Origin: Stenotrophomonas_A sp036403795
Lineage (GTDB): Bacteria > Pseudomonadota > Gammaproteobacteria > Xanthomonadales > Xanthomonadaceae
DNA: 20,396 nt
NCBI GenBank assembly: GCA_036403795.1
Contig: DASWQJ010000188.1
Location: forward strand, 1-20,396
Direction of reading: 5' to 3'
Position numbers and translations under genes: made by a program. Under the pieces are notes generated by a model, which was not told where the DNA came from, searched no databases, and worked only from the letters and a program-made list of their open reading frames with translations. The number at the start of each line of letters is the position of its first letter. Positions within the stretch are counted from its first letter, which is position 1. Of this stretch, positions 1 to 8,342 are shown piece after piece.

Positions 1-89
1 GACTGAAGAGGGCCAAGGAGATGCTGGACCTGGGCCTGATCACCCAGGGCGATTACGACGCGCTCAAGGCCAAGGCCCTCGGCCTGTAA
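1..89 (+). CDS. C-terminus of a SHOCT-domain protein (partial)
   Basis: Only the last 28 codons are inside the window, read from base 3 to the TAA at 87-89. The peptide runs LKRAKEMLDLGLITQGDYDA and then KAKALGL. This matches the SHOCT (short C-terminal) domain pattern of a leucine-rich helix, a 'GLIT..(E/D)Y/F' turn and a lysine-rich helix ending near the stop. SHOCT domains commonly end SPFH/band-7 and other envelope-associated proteins and are thought to mediate oligomerisation. The next gene starts 18 bases downstream and encodes a zinc-ribbon protein, a pairing known from SPFH-type loci such as Bacillus ydjI/ydjG. An SPFH-SHOCT protein is therefore my guess for the missing part, but nothing of that domain is visible here. 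Confidence 0.7.
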   Translation, partial: LKRAKEMLDLGLITQGDYDALKAKALGL

Positions 90-107
90 GCCTCGGGGCG
101 CGCCACG

Positions 108-1490
108 ATGTCTGACCCGCGATCCACTCCGCCGCCGCTGCCGTCTGCGTCGTCTTCGTCACTGCTGCCGCCCTTGCCGGCGGCGCCGGTCCCACCGGTA
201 GCGCGGGCGGCGCCGGTCATTGGTCCGGGTTCGCCGCAGGATGTACCGCCGTTGCCGGGCAGCTTTCCGGTGGATCCGGCCACCCTGCCCCCTGCCATTC
301 GCGATGAGGTGCAGGCGCCCGATCCGGTGGCGTTGGATACGGCCTCGGCCGAGCTCAAGGACGGCGTGAATCGCTGCCCGAAGTGCGGGTCCAGCGACGT
401 GCGGCTCAAGCTGGGCACCGACGTGTTGGTATGCCAGTTCTGTCGCCACGAGTGGCAGGGATATCGGGTGGAGGATGCGTTCGGGCTGGGCGAAGGCCTG
501 GCGCAGTTGCGCGGCACAGTGATTGCCTCGGGCGCCCGTGACATCGATGCCGGCGCCGCCAGCCTGATGAGCTTCAAGTGCAGCGGTTGCGGGGCCGAGG
601 TCACGATCAATACCGAGAGCACGATGACCGCACGCTGCCACTGGTGCCGTCACGTGTTTGGCGTCAACGAGCAGATTGCCAATGGCGCGGTGCCCGATGC
701 GGTGCTGCCGTTCCATATCGGCAAGGACGACGCGGTGGCGCGCATCCGCCAGTTCGTGGACAAGCGGCGTTTGTTTGCGTTGAAGGCCTTCAAAGAGCAG
801 TTCATACCGGAGAATGTGGTGGGCGTGTACCTGCCCTACATGATCGTGGACGGCAACGCGAGCGCCAGTGTGGCTGGCCAGGGCGAAATCACCACGGCGC
901 AGTACACGCGCGGCACAGGCGACAAGAAAAAGACCTATTACGACGCCGATGTGTACCAGGTGGAACGGCATGTGGATTTCACCGTGGACGATCTGCCGCT
1001 GGAGTCTTCGGCGGCGCGCGGCAACCTGGATGCGCGGACCAACACCAACAACATCATCAATGCGATCTTGCCGTTCGACACCAAGAATGCGCTGCAGTGG
1101 AACGCGTCTTACCTGATGGGTTTCAGTTCGGAGAAGCGCGACCTGGATGTGGAAAAGATGCGGCCCCGCATGGAGGACCAGATGCTGTCGATCGCGCGTG
1201 CGCAAGTGGCTGCATCGGTGGGCCGTTACGACCGCGGCGTGCGCTGGGAGCGTGAGCAGCTGGAAGTGCACGGCACGCGCTGGGTATCGATGTATTTGCC
1301 TGTATGGCTGTACTCCTACCACCAGCCCGGCCGCAACGGCGGCATGCTGCACTACATCGCGGTGAACGGCCGCACCGGCGAGACCATGGGCAGCGTGCCG
1401 GTGCAGCAATGGAAACTGCTGCTGGCGGCGTTGACGGCGGGGAGCTTTATCGAAGCAATCGCCCTTTGGATATTGGTGGCCAGCGCATGA
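108..1490 (+). CDS. Double zinc-ribbon (TFIIB-type) protein with C-terminal membrane segment
   Basis: 460 residues. Residues 1-75 are proline/serine/alanine-rich and probably disordered. Two treble-clef zinc ribbons follow: C90-x2-C93 with C109-x2-C112, and C158-x2-C161 with C177-x2-C180. A soluble domain fills about 190-430. The last 25 residues (after VPVQQWK) form one hydrophobic helix that could anchor the protein in the inner membrane. The architecture resembles B. subtilis YdjG, a zinc-ribbon membrane protein beside a PspA and an SPFH protein; this is a resemblance, not proven orthology. It lies 18 bases after the SHOCT gene and overlaps the next gene by ATGA, so the three are probably one transcript. 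The start ATG at 108 has only a weak purine-rich leader (GGGGCG). A role in envelope-stress or membrane scaffolding is inferred from context. Confidence 0.75.
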   Translation: MSDPRSTPPPLPSASSSSLLPPLPAAPVPPVARAAPVIGPGSPQDVPPLPGSFPVDPATLPPAIRDEVQAPDPVALDTASAELKDGVNRCPKCGSSDVRLKLGTDVLVCQFCRHEWQGYRVEDAFGLGEGLAQLRGTVIASGARDIDAGAASLMSFKCSGCGAEVTINTESTMTARCHWCRHVFGVNEQIANGAVPDAVLPFHIGKDDAVARIRQFVDKRRLFALKAFKEQFIPENVVGVYLPYMIVDGNASASVAGQGEITTAQYTRGTGDKKKTYYDADVYQVERHVDFTVDDLPLESSAARGNLDARTNTNNIINAILPFDTKNALQWNASYLMGFSSEKRDLDVEKMRPRMEDQMLSIARAQVAASVGRYDRGVRWEREQLEVHGTRWVSMYLPVWLYSYHQPGRNGGMLHYIAVNGRTGETMGSVPVQQWKLLLAALTAGSFIEAIALWILVASA

Positions 1491-1756
1491 GCGACGACAG
1501 TGGACTATGGTTGTTGTTGGCTGGGCCGGCGGGGGCAACGGCGCTGTATTGGACGTTGTATCGGTATTACCGCAACACCGACAAGTCGCACGCATTTGAG
1601 CGCGAGACCACCATCGAAGCCCAGCCGGTGACCGGCTCGGATGCCAGGATCGACACCATCACCGGCACCCAAGAGCACCGCATCCGCGGCGATAACGTAC
1701 AGGCCTACCGAACCCGCGTGCAACGCGACCCCGAATCCGCACCCGAGACAGGGTGA
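1487..1756 (+). CDS. Small single-pass membrane protein
   Basis: 89 residues. The start ATG at 1487 overlaps the preceding stop (ATGA, 1487-1490), indicating translational coupling; longer upstream starts in this frame would run inside the zinc-ribbon gene and are unlikely. Residues 7-28 (LWLLLAGPAGATALYWTLYR) form a membrane helix. The rest is a hydrophilic tail rich in T, R, D and E, likely cytoplasmic given the arginines and tyrosines right after the helix. I do not recognise the family. Its position makes it the third member of the SHOCT/zinc-ribbon cluster. The TGA stop at 1754-1756 shares its last two bases with the start of a dispersed repeat, so the natural C-terminus may have been set by arrival of the repeat. 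Confidence 0.6.
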   Translation: MSDDSGLWLLLAGPAGATALYWTLYRYYRNTDKSHAFERETTIEAQPVTGSDARIDTITGTQEHRIRGDNVQAYRTRVQRDPESAPETG

Positions 1757-1780
1757 AAACGGGGTCAGGTTGGGTTATTT
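1755..1780 (+). repeat. Dispersed REP-like repeat, left arm of pair 1
   Basis: GAAAACGGGGTCAGG then TTGGGTTATTT. It is a variant of the repeat found throughout the window (core AAAACGGGGTCAGGTT). Its first two bases are the GA of the TGA stop of the small membrane protein gene. The opposite-orientation partner begins at the stop codon of the sensor-kinase gene 275 bases away. Confidence 0.85.
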
Positions 1781-2012
1781 CACCTGATCTCGCGTGGGAA
1801 AAACTATGGGCTTCGACTGCACAAGGCCACGACTTTCGCCAGCGCCCAAGACGTAGTCCTGACAGCCCCCGTGCGTGGGGACCCTAGGCGTTGCCGCGCC
1901 ACGCACGCCGCGGCGGTGTTGCCGCATGCCGTGCCCACATACAGCAAGGAGCGCGGCAACGTTACAGAACTCAGCGCCCGACCGTGCGATGCCCCGCAGC
2001 GGCAGGCCAAAA
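1781..2012. other. Non-coding spacer enclosed by inverted repeat pair 1
   Basis: About 230 bases between the 3' ends of two convergent genes. No reading frame here has a convincing start, ribosome-binding site or recognisable protein. One hairpin is visible: CGTGCGTGG at 1870-1878 pairs with CCACGCACG at 1899-1907 (9 bp stem, 20 nt loop). There is no T-run for a classical terminator. With its inverted ends the 1755-2032 segment looks like a miniature, gene-less mobile element, or the loop of a larger version of the hairpins seen at 9891 and 19663. Confidence 0.4.
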
Positions 2013-2032
2013 GTGAACCTGACCCCGTTATC
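2013..2032 (-). repeat. Dispersed REP-like repeat, right arm of pair 1
   Basis: On the minus strand this reads GATAACGGGGTCAGGTTCAC, one mismatch from the core. The first G is the last base of the TAG stop of the sensor-kinase gene (2032-2034). It belongs to the 'TTCACTT' sub-type also seen at 14048 and 19663, whereas its partner at 1755 is nearer the 'TTGAGTTAT' sub-type. Confidence 0.85.
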
Positions 2033-5000
2033 TAGCGCCAGGAGGGAACTCTTAGACTGATGCAGGTGCCGCCGTGGGGGGGTGTCATGACCGTTAGCTT
2101 GCCGCCGAGTAGTGCGGCGCGCTCGCGCATGCCGGTCAGGCCCCAGTGGCCGTCGCGGCTGCCGTGCTTGAGGACATCCGGGGCTATGCCGCAGCCGTTG
2201 TCGCGGATTTCCAGGACAGTGCTGAGCAGTCCGTAAGTCAGGTGAAGCTCGATCTGCGAGGCGCCGGCGTGGCGCAGTGCATTACTCACGGCTTCGCGGG
2301 CGATCCGGTAGAGCTCGGCTTGTTCGGCGGGGCGCCAGTGTCGCGATACGCCGCGGGTGCGGAAGGCGTACGTGATCTCGGGCGGAATCTCCAACTGCAG
2401 CGGCAACTCACGCAGTGCGGATTCCAGGTCCTGGAACTCAGCCGCCTGGCTGCGCAGTTCGTGGATGCGATCGCGACCTTCGGTCAGGCCTTCGTTGGCC
2501 TCCTGCAACGCACGCGACAGCCCCTGCTCTGCTGCCTGCGCGTCGCCTTGCTCCAGGCGCCCCAGTGCCGTTTGGATACGGAATACGAGGGCCTGCACCG
2601 ACTGCAGCAGCGTGTCGTGCAGGTCGCGTGCAATGCGCTCGCGCTCGCCAATGCGTGCGCGGTAAACCCGCTGCACGCGAGTGCGGGCGATCGCCACCCG
2701 CCAACGCACCAGCCACCAGACCAGCACCAGAGCGGCCAACCCGCAGGCCAGCGCAAACCACCAGGTCTGCCAAAACGCCGGCGACACGGTGATGGCCAGC
2801 GCGGTTTCCTGATTCGACCAATGGCCCGCGTCATCGCTGGCATTAAGTCGGAAGTGGTAAGTACCCGGCTGCAAGCGGCTATACAGTGCCTGGCGGCCGT
2901 CGGCGAGCTGCCAGTCTTCATCCAACCCTTCCAATCGATAACGAAACCGCACGCGCTCGGGCATGCGCAACGCAGGCACGGTGTAGTCGATGCGCAGATC
3001 GCGGCTACCCACGGGCAACTGCATGGGGGAGGCAAGCGGCAGCGCTTGCTCATCGACCTGCACGGCCAGCACTACGGGCTTGGGCGGCGTGGACGCCGGA
3101 TTGCGCGTGATGTGTTTCGGGTCGATCCAATGCACGCCTTGGTCGGTGGCAAACCACACCCGACCTTGGCCGTCGAGCAGGCTCTTGGGCGAGGCACCAT
3201 TTTGTTCGGCCGCGCCGCGCAAACCATCGAGTGCGCCAAACTTCTCGAAATCCACGCGGTGGTTGGGGTCGGCCCGCCAATGGGTCATTTCGGAAGCGGG
3301 AATGCGGGCGATGTCGGCGCGCCCGCCCAGCCACGCTTCGCCATCGGCCAGGATGATGATGCTCAAGGTGCGTTCGAATTTTTCACCGTCACGGCCCAGC
3401 AGGCGTTCAAAATGCTCGGCTCGTTTTATCGATACGCCTTGCAGTCCGCCTGCCCACAGTTCGCTGCCGTGCATTTGCAGCACCGAGATCCGCCCGATGC
3501 CGGGCCCGTCTTCTTTCAAGTCGCGTTTGACGCCGTTCTCAAATACCCGGATCGTCTGCCCGGCATCGGACCAGATCCGGCCTTGCGCATCCTCCACCAG
3601 TGCCCGCGGCGTGGTGCCGGCGAGCAGCCCGTATTTGGCGTTCTGCCGCTCCCACTGTCCGTCGTGGAATCTAAGCAGACCGGCGTCGAGCTTGGTCATC
3701 CACAGGCCGCCTTCGCGGTCGCTGGTCAGCATCGACACATAACCTGAACCGATCAAGTCATCCGGCAAACGCACCCGCTGCAGCCCCGCTTTGTCGCTGC
3801 GCCACAAGCCGCCTGCGCTGCCACCGATCCAAAGCGTGCCGGCGGCATCGCGATGCAGCGCCGTAACCCCCTGTCCGATGCCGAGTACTTCTTCGACCAA
3901 TGCACCGCCGGGTTGGGAGGCATCGGGCGTAATGCGCATGGGGCCACGATCGGCGTTGCCTGCCCAGATGCGGCCGGCCTGGTCCGATTCGATCAAGAAC
4001 GCTTGCTCCCGCCTCGGCAAACGGATGGGGACCAACGCGTTTTCGCGGAAGCGATCCAGCCCATTGGCCGTGCCGGTCCAGATATTGCCTTCGCGATCTT
4101 CGAATATCGTCCAGACCACTTGGGCGGTAAGGCCTTGGTCCAGCCCGAAATACTCCGGCTGCGGCGGCGAATGGCCAGCGCTGGGCGCCTGCAGTGTGCG
4201 CGGATCGCGTACCCGTGCGATGCCGCTTTCCGTGCTCAGCCACATCGCCCCGTCACGATCGAAGCGCAGCCCGGCGCCCTTGAAATCAGGCGCCAGCCAG
4301 CTGACCGCGGCGCGCGCGTTTCGCTTGTCCGGCTTTGCCTGCGCGAGGGGACGGACGCCCCAATAGTCGGCCGCCCAGATCGCACCGTCCGGCGCCTGAT
4401 TCAGGTACGGCATCTGGATGGGGTGATCGCTCAACGTGAACTTGCTCGCGCCTGGGGCCAGGTAAGCGATACCGAACGACTCGGCTTTCGCGTAGGCGAT
4501 CCACAACCCCTTGTCGCGATCCACGAAGATACTTTGCGGCGACCAAGTGGGATCGAAGCCCATGTCGTCCGCAGTTTTCCACGTGTCGGTCGCCGGATCC
4601 AATCGCACCGCCGTGGCCGGCGTCGCAGTCCACAGGCGGCCCGCTGCATCGCGAGCAAAGCCGAGCACCGAACCGGCCGGTACGTCGTCGCGCTCATACT
4701 TGTAATGCAGCGGATGCGGTCCGCCCATTCGGCTCATGCCGCCATTGATGAAGCCTACCCACACACTGCCGTCGGCTTCGGCCATGACGCTGAGCACGTC
4801 GTCATCGACGATGGCCTCGCCGGCAATCTGCGTAATGCGCTCGAAGTGCAAGCCATCGAAGCGATACAGCCCTTGTCGCGAGCCCAGCCAGAGAAAACCA
4901 TCCGGGCTTTGGGTAATCGACATGATCTGCGCCGGCGCGCCTTCGTCCGGCGTCCAACGATCATGGCGCAACTGCGAGATCGCACGGTCTGGCGACAGCG

Positions 5001-5223
5001 CACTCGCAGCGGTGCAGCAACCGAGTAGCAACAGCGCGAGACAGCGGGTCACGAGGTGCGGCGCACGCGGTCGACTCCCGTTTAGGCCATGGGAGAGCGG
5101 AGGCAAAGCCAGGGGTGCCATGGGCATTGACGGTGGCCAGAGGGGGTCGCTGGACGGCCCGGGCATCCCCGCCCGGGTCGTGATGCGATTGAGTATGCCA
5201 TGCGTGGCTGGCATGGCCGCCAC
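2032..5223 (-). CDS. Beta-propeller / Y_Y_Y sensor histidine kinase
   Basis: About 1063 residues. A hydrophobic signal or anchor segment (CLALLLLGCCTAASA) lies near residues 60-75. It is followed by a long periplasmic region of two-component-propeller repeats (for example DGFLWLGSRQGLYRFDG, DREGNIWTGTANGLDRF, AGTLWIGGSAGGLWRSD), then a Y_Y_Y domain (FRYRLEGLDEDW...LQPGTYHFRLNASD) and a membrane helix near 815-840. The cytoplasmic part is a HisKA_3 dimerisation helix (ERIARDLHDTLLQ, phospho-His about 869) and a HATPase_c domain (N-box EAVSNALRHA, G-boxes DNGCGI and GLTGMRERA). This is the HPK7/NarX-like kinase class, which partners NarL-type regulators such as the one at 8343-8966. The start is uncertain: AGGAGG precedes both GTG 5223 (3 nt spacing) and ATG 5214 (12 nt), and ATG 5127 or GTG 5052 would give a more normal signal peptide. 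The stimulus is unknown. Confidence 0.9.
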   Translation of the reverse strand: MAAMPATHGILNRITTRAGMPGPSSDPLWPPSMPMAPLALPPLSHGLNGSRPRAPHLVTRCLALLLLGCCTAASALSPDRAISQLRHDRWTPDEGAPAQIMSITQSPDGFLWLGSRQGLYRFDGLHFERITQIAGEAIVDDDVLSVMAEADGSVWVGFINGGMSRMGGPHPLHYKYERDDVPAGSVLGFARDAAGRLWTATPATAVRLDPATDTWKTADDMGFDPTWSPQSIFVDRDKGLWIAYAKAESFGIAYLAPGASKFTLSDHPIQMPYLNQAPDGAIWAADYWGVRPLAQAKPDKRNARAAVSWLAPDFKGAGLRFDRDGAMWLSTESGIARVRDPRTLQAPSAGHSPPQPEYFGLDQGLTAQVVWTIFEDREGNIWTGTANGLDRFRENALVPIRLPRREQAFLIESDQAGRIWAGNADRGPMRITPDASQPGGALVEEVLGIGQGVTALHRDAAGTLWIGGSAGGLWRSDKAGLQRVRLPDDLIGSGYVSMLTSDREGGLWMTKLDAGLLRFHDGQWERQNAKYGLLAGTTPRALVEDAQGRIWSDAGQTIRVFENGVKRDLKEDGPGIGRISVLQMHGSELWAGGLQGVSIKRAEHFERLLGRDGEKFERTLSIIILADGEAWLGGRADIARIPASEMTHWRADPNHRVDFEKFGALDGLRGAAEQNGASPKSLLDGQGRVWFATDQGVHWIDPKHITRNPASTPPKPVVLAVQVDEQALPLASPMQLPVGSRDLRIDYTVPALRMPERVRFRYRLEGLDEDWQLADGRQALYSRLQPGTYHFRLNASDDAGHWSNQETALAITVSPAFWQTWWFALACGLAALVLVWWLVRWRVAIARTRVQRVYRARIGERERIARDLHDTLLQSVQALVFRIQTALGRLEQGDAQAAEQGLSRALQEANEGLTEGRDRIHELRSQAAEFQDLESALRELPLQLEIPPEITYAFRTRGVSRHWRPAEQAELYRIAREAVSNALRHAGASQIELHLTYGLLSTVLEIRDNGCGIAPDVLKHGSRDGHWGLTGMRERAALLGGKLTVMTPPHGGTCISLRVPSWR

Positions 5224-5328
5224 TGGCCTCCTGAGCCGCCTCTACTCAGGATTTCGGCTGATGCTTAAGGCTGCCCTGATTCACGGGCTTTGCAATGGGA
5301 TGCACCGCCCAGGCGGGCACCCCACCCT

Positions 5329-6213
5329 TCAAGACGCGCCGGGAAGATGCGCCTCCAACCAGCGTGCGATGTCCTCCATGGGGATCTCATGCTGCAGGTC
5401 GCTCAGCAGATCGTGGTAATGGCCTTCGTAGATCTTCAGGGTTTTATCAGCGGCGCCCGCGTCGGCATAAAACAGTTGGCTACCCTTCGGCAGCGTCACC
5501 TTGTCGGCGCTACCGTGCATGATCAGCACGGGCAACGTGAGGTTGCCGAATCCACGTTTGAGACGGTCGATGCCTTCAAGCATCTGCGCCACCGTGAGTG
5601 CAGTCTGGGATTCACCGGCGATCAGCGGATCAGCTTCCAGCGCTGCCACGACCTCCGGTCGACGCGAAAACTCCTTGTTGGGCAGTTTGAGTACGCGCAG
5701 CTTGGGCAGATAGCGACTGATCCATCGTACAAATCCCAGCACGGCATCAGGCGCGGGAACCGCCAGCGCATAGCTTTCGCACACCAGGCCGGACAACTCG
5801 CGCTGATGGGCCAGGGCGTAAGCCGTGGCCACCACACCGCCGGCACTGTGCCCCAGCAGGAAGACCGGCAGCCCCGGATCGCGCGCGCCGACCAATGCCA
5901 TCATGGTATCCACGTCGGCCAGGTAGTCGTCGAACTTTTCCACATGGAAACGCGTGCCCGAGGATTTGCCACGACCGCGCAGGTCGACGGCGTACACCGC
6001 GTAGCCGCGCTGCGTGAGCTGCTCGGCGGGCCAGAGATAATGGCCGCTGTGGGAGCTGAATCCCGGCACGATGGCGACCACCGCGCGAGCGGGCTGCGCC
6101 GGATGCCAGGTGCGCACGAACAGCTCGCGCTCACCGCCGGCAATCAATTCTTCAGTGCGGGTGGGGCCGGTGGCAGATGAATCTGAGGATAGCGGTTGGC
6201 TCATCGTGTTCAT
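5329..6213 (-). CDS. Alpha/beta hydrolase, monoacylglycerol-lipase-like
   Basis: 294 residues from ATG 6213, which has an AAGGA ribosome-binding site 6 bases upstream and overlaps the upstream stop as ATGA. This is the serine aminopeptidase S33 / hydrolase_4 family: oxyanion region VPGFSSHSGHY (about 49-59), the diagnostic VDLRGRGKSSG, the nucleophile elbow LLGHSAGG (Ser123), the acid HGSADKVT (Asp237) and the base YEGHYHD (His267). This is the complete triad of monoacylglycerol lipase/lysophospholipase proteins. No signal peptide is visible, so a cytoplasmic esterase or lipase acting on monoacylglycerols or similar esters is likely; the substrate is inferred from family only. It is translationally coupled to the secreted SMP-30-like protein. 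A short GC hairpin (5305-5316) lies just beyond the stop, too weak to call a terminator. Confidence 0.88.
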   Translation of the reverse strand: MNTMSQPLSSDSSATGPTRTEELIAGGERELFVRTWHPAQPARAVVAIVPGFSSHSGHYLWPAEQLTQRGYAVYAVDLRGRGKSSGTRFHVEKFDDYLADVDTMMALVGARDPGLPVFLLGHSAGGVVATAYALAHQRELSGLVCESYALAVPAPDAVLGFVRWISRYLPKLRVLKLPNKEFSRRPEVVAALEADPLIAGESQTALTVAQMLEGIDRLKRGFGNLTLPVLIMHGSADKVTLPKGSQLFYADAGAADKTLKIYEGHYHDLLSDLQHEIPMEDIARWLEAHLPGAS

Positions 6214-7322
6214 GGGAGGTCCTTGGGAATGCGGAAGCGCGCCAGGGACCAGCGGCTGACCCGCTCCTCCCATTCGTCGCCGGATTGGGGCGTCAGTGCA
6301 AGGGAAAGATTGGCGACCAACATCCAGCCATCGTCGGTGGCGGCGGTGCCGGCGGGAAACAGCAGGCCGTTGGGGGCGCCATCACTGCCGATGCCGTCGA
6401 AGTGGCCCGCGCTGACGCGCAACAGGCCCGAGGCGTCGAAGGCCTGGATCTGGTCGGCCTGGTTGGCCGCCACCCAGAACAGGCCGCGGTGGAACATCAA
6501 TCCGTCCGCGCCCGGCACATACTCGGCCACGACTTGCAGCTCGCCTTTGGCGATACCGCCCGCGGGCGCATCGGCCATCCGCAATCGCAGCAGGCGACCG
6601 TCGCCGGCGTTGGTGAGGTATAGCCATTGCTCGTCGGTATCGAAGGCCAAGCCATTGGCGCCGAACGGCAACGCGCCGGTGGTGGCCAGCAGCGGGCTAC
6701 GCGAGAACACCTGCACTTCGCACGGATCGCAGTGTGCCGCACCCGGGATTCGATAGATTGCGCCCTGGAACGAATCGGAGACATACAGGTCACCCACGCG
6801 CGACATCGCCATCCCATTGGGAGCCGGCACGCCGTTGGCGCCGTAGCGGATGACATCCACGCTGCCGTCGGGATTGGTGACCTGTCGCTCGCCAGGTGCG
6901 CTGGGTGTCAGTACGGCAAACCTGGCCAGTGTCTGCACCGCCGTATCCGCGGTGAAATCCACGGGCAGGCGCTGCAGTTTGGCGCCACCAAAATTGAGTA
7001 CATACACTTGCCCGTCGCTCACCATCACGCCGGTGAGTGGCGTCATGCCGAAGTCTCGAATCGCTTCGAGTTGTCCGTTGCGGTTTAAACGCACTACTGC
7101 ATTGCGACGCTCCGTTGCCGGCTCCCGGGCATCGAACGTGCCGACGAATATATCGCCCGAGGTCGGATCCACTGCCAAGCCCTCAGGCTGGCGCGCACCT
7201 TCTGGCAGCAGTGCAAATCGCTCTACTTCGATCCGTTGCACACCCGCGGCAGGTGCGGCCCGTGCCCCGGTGTTGGCACTGATCGCAAGCATGAAAACTA
7301 CGCTGATCATCAGGCGCGACAT
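6210..7322 (-). CDS. Secreted SMP-30/gluconolactonase-like beta-propeller protein
   Basis: 370 residues from ATG 7322, which has GAGG 9 bases upstream and opens directly into a signal peptide (MSRLMISVVFMLAISANTGA, cleavage likely after ARA near residue 22). The frame is open further upstream to 7577 but that part has no protein-like features. The mature protein is a string of propeller blades with recurring 'P.GLAVDPTSGDIFVG', 'NGMAMSRVGDLYVSDS', 'NGLAFDTDEQWLYLTNAG' and 'GLMFHRGLFWVAAN' motifs. These are typical of SMP-30/gluconolactonase/NHL six-bladed propellers. Members include lactonases and non-enzymatic binding proteins, and I cannot pick metal ligands with certainty. It is expected in the periplasm. 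The stop overlaps the start of the lipase gene, so the two are co-translated and may act in one degradative pathway. Confidence 0.8.
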   Translation of the reverse strand: MSRLMISVVFMLAISANTGARAAPAAGVQRIEVERFALLPEGARQPEGLAVDPTSGDIFVGTFDAREPATERRNAVVRLNRNGQLEAIRDFGMTPLTGVMVSDGQVYVLNFGGAKLQRLPVDFTADTAVQTLARFAVLTPSAPGERQVTNPDGSVDVIRYGANGVPAPNGMAMSRVGDLYVSDSFQGAIYRIPGAAHCDPCEVQVFSRSPLLATTGALPFGANGLAFDTDEQWLYLTNAGDGRLLRLRMADAPAGGIAKGELQVVAEYVPGADGLMFHRGLFWVAANQADQIQAFDASGLLRVSAGHFDGIGSDGAPNGLLFPAGTAATDDGWMLVANLSLALTPQSGDEWEERVSRWSLARFRIPKDLP

Positions 7323-7802
7323 GGTGTGAGACCTCGGGCATGGGAAAGATGGCTGTGGCCGGTGGAGTTGCTCGCGGGTAACGGTGAGGCTGTGCGTGCT
7401 GCCGGGACGGTGCTCCAAGGTCGACCCGCCCTTTACTGGCAGCATTGGCCGCCTACGTACTTCACGAACCCAGGGTTGCTGTCGATGCCGCCGAGTGGAT
7501 GCCCCCCGATTACATCCACGATGCCCTGCCGCTGGGCCGCCAGCATCGAGCCGGCTGCAGCCAGGCACCACGCGCAATAGAGATTGCTTCCCGCCCCCCT
7601 ATCTGGGGGGAACGCACTCCGCAAAGCTTGTACTCAAGTGCCGACATGGGCATCCGCCCCTGATCTCGGCCCCCGCACGCCCCCTCGGATCACCAAGCAG
7701 GCCCGTCCTGGCACGCCTGCCACTATGCGCCCGCCCGTGCCATCCGACTGGCCCGCTGCCGACCTAGAATGAGCCTCCCATGGCGTGCCTGGAATCCATC
7801 CA
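7323..7802. other. Intergenic region between divergent genes
   Basis: 480 bases between the SMP-30-like gene (minus) and the HD-domain gene (plus), so it should hold promoters for both. The clearest element is a hairpin with CCCCCC at 7594-7599 pairing with GGGGGG at 7605-7610 around a TATCT loop. A TAGAAT at 7765-7770 is a plausible -10 box for the HD gene, but I see no matching -35. A short minus-strand frame (7433-7624) has only a TTG start and no clear ribosome-binding site. No convincing gene is present. Confidence 0.4.
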
Positions 7803-8336
7803 ATGCTGGTGAGCCTGCCCACGCTGGACGCGATCCTCCAGGCCCACGCCAACGCGTTGAGCGAGGACCTGCCCCGCTACCGCAATCATGCCTATCGGGT
7901 GGCCAACTTCCACTGGGCCTTGTCGCCCGGCTCCTCGATGGACCTGGAAATCGTGTCGGTGGCCGTGGCTTTCCATGACCTGGGGCTATGGACGGCCAAC
8001 ACGTTCGATTATCTCGCCCCGTCCGAGGCGTTGGCGATCCAGTACTTGGAGGACCAGGGCCGGCGTGATTGGATACCGATGGTCGTGGCCATGATCGACC
8101 ATCACCATCAACTTTCAGAATTCGAAGGTGCGCACAGCCGGCTGGTGGATAACTTTCGGCGTGCCGACTGGATCGACGTCACCATGGGCCTGCGCCGTTT
8201 TGGCTTGCCGTCGAGCGACTTGAAGGGCATCAATCGACAGTTTCCGTATCTGGGCTTCCACCAGCGGCTTGTGCGAATCGGACTAGGCTACGCCTGGCGG
8301 CATCCGTTTAATCCCTTGCCGATGTTCAAGCGCTGA
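7803..8336 (+). CDS. HD-domain phosphohydrolase family protein
   Basis: 177 residues from ATG 7803 (an in-frame GTG at 7785 would add six residues; neither has a strong Shine-Dalgarno). Motifs match the HD metal-dependent phosphohydrolase fold: an N-terminal YRNHAYRV (first His), AVAFHDLGLW (the His-Asp doublet), MIDHHHQLSEF (further His ligands) and RRADWIDVTMG (the late Asp). The conserved tail NPLPMFKR and the NTFDYL motif mark a widespread uncharacterised family that I recall from many bacteria, annotated only as 'HD domain-containing protein'. HD proteins usually hydrolyse phosphate esters or nucleotides; the substrate is unknown. It is convergent with the response-regulator gene, whose stop lies 6 bases beyond this stop. 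Confidence 0.8.
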   Translation: MLVSLPTLDAILQAHANALSEDLPRYRNHAYRVANFHWALSPGSSMDLEIVSVAVAFHDLGLWTANTFDYLAPSEALAIQYLEDQGRRDWIPMVVAMIDHHHQLSEFEGAHSRLVDNFRRADWIDVTMGLRRFGLPSSDLKGINRQFPYLGFHQRLVRIGLGYAWRHPFNPLPMFKR

Positions 8337-8342
8337 TGCTGC

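Noticed and set aside
159..1595. 478-codon minus-strand frame opposite the zinc-ribbon gene
   Set aside because: Histidine/arginine-rich shadow; the plus strand carries paired zinc-ribbon cysteines and an ATGA-coupled neighbour.
2146..3747. 533-codon plus-strand frame opposite the sensor kinase
   Set aside because: Antisense shadow of the kinase gene, with no domain motif or ribosome-binding site; the kinase frame has full HisKA_3 and HATPase motifs.
5302..5318. GC-rich hairpin after the lipase stop as a rho-independent terminator
   Set aside because: The stem is only 5 bp with a 2-nt loop and no following T-run on the minus strand.
7433..7624. Small minus-strand frame with a hydrophobic stretch (LYCAWCLAAAGSMLAA) and a cysteine-containing end (GGQCCQ)
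   Set aside because: Only a TTG start at the frame's beginning, no clear ribosome-binding site and no family I recognise; left as an unproven peptide.
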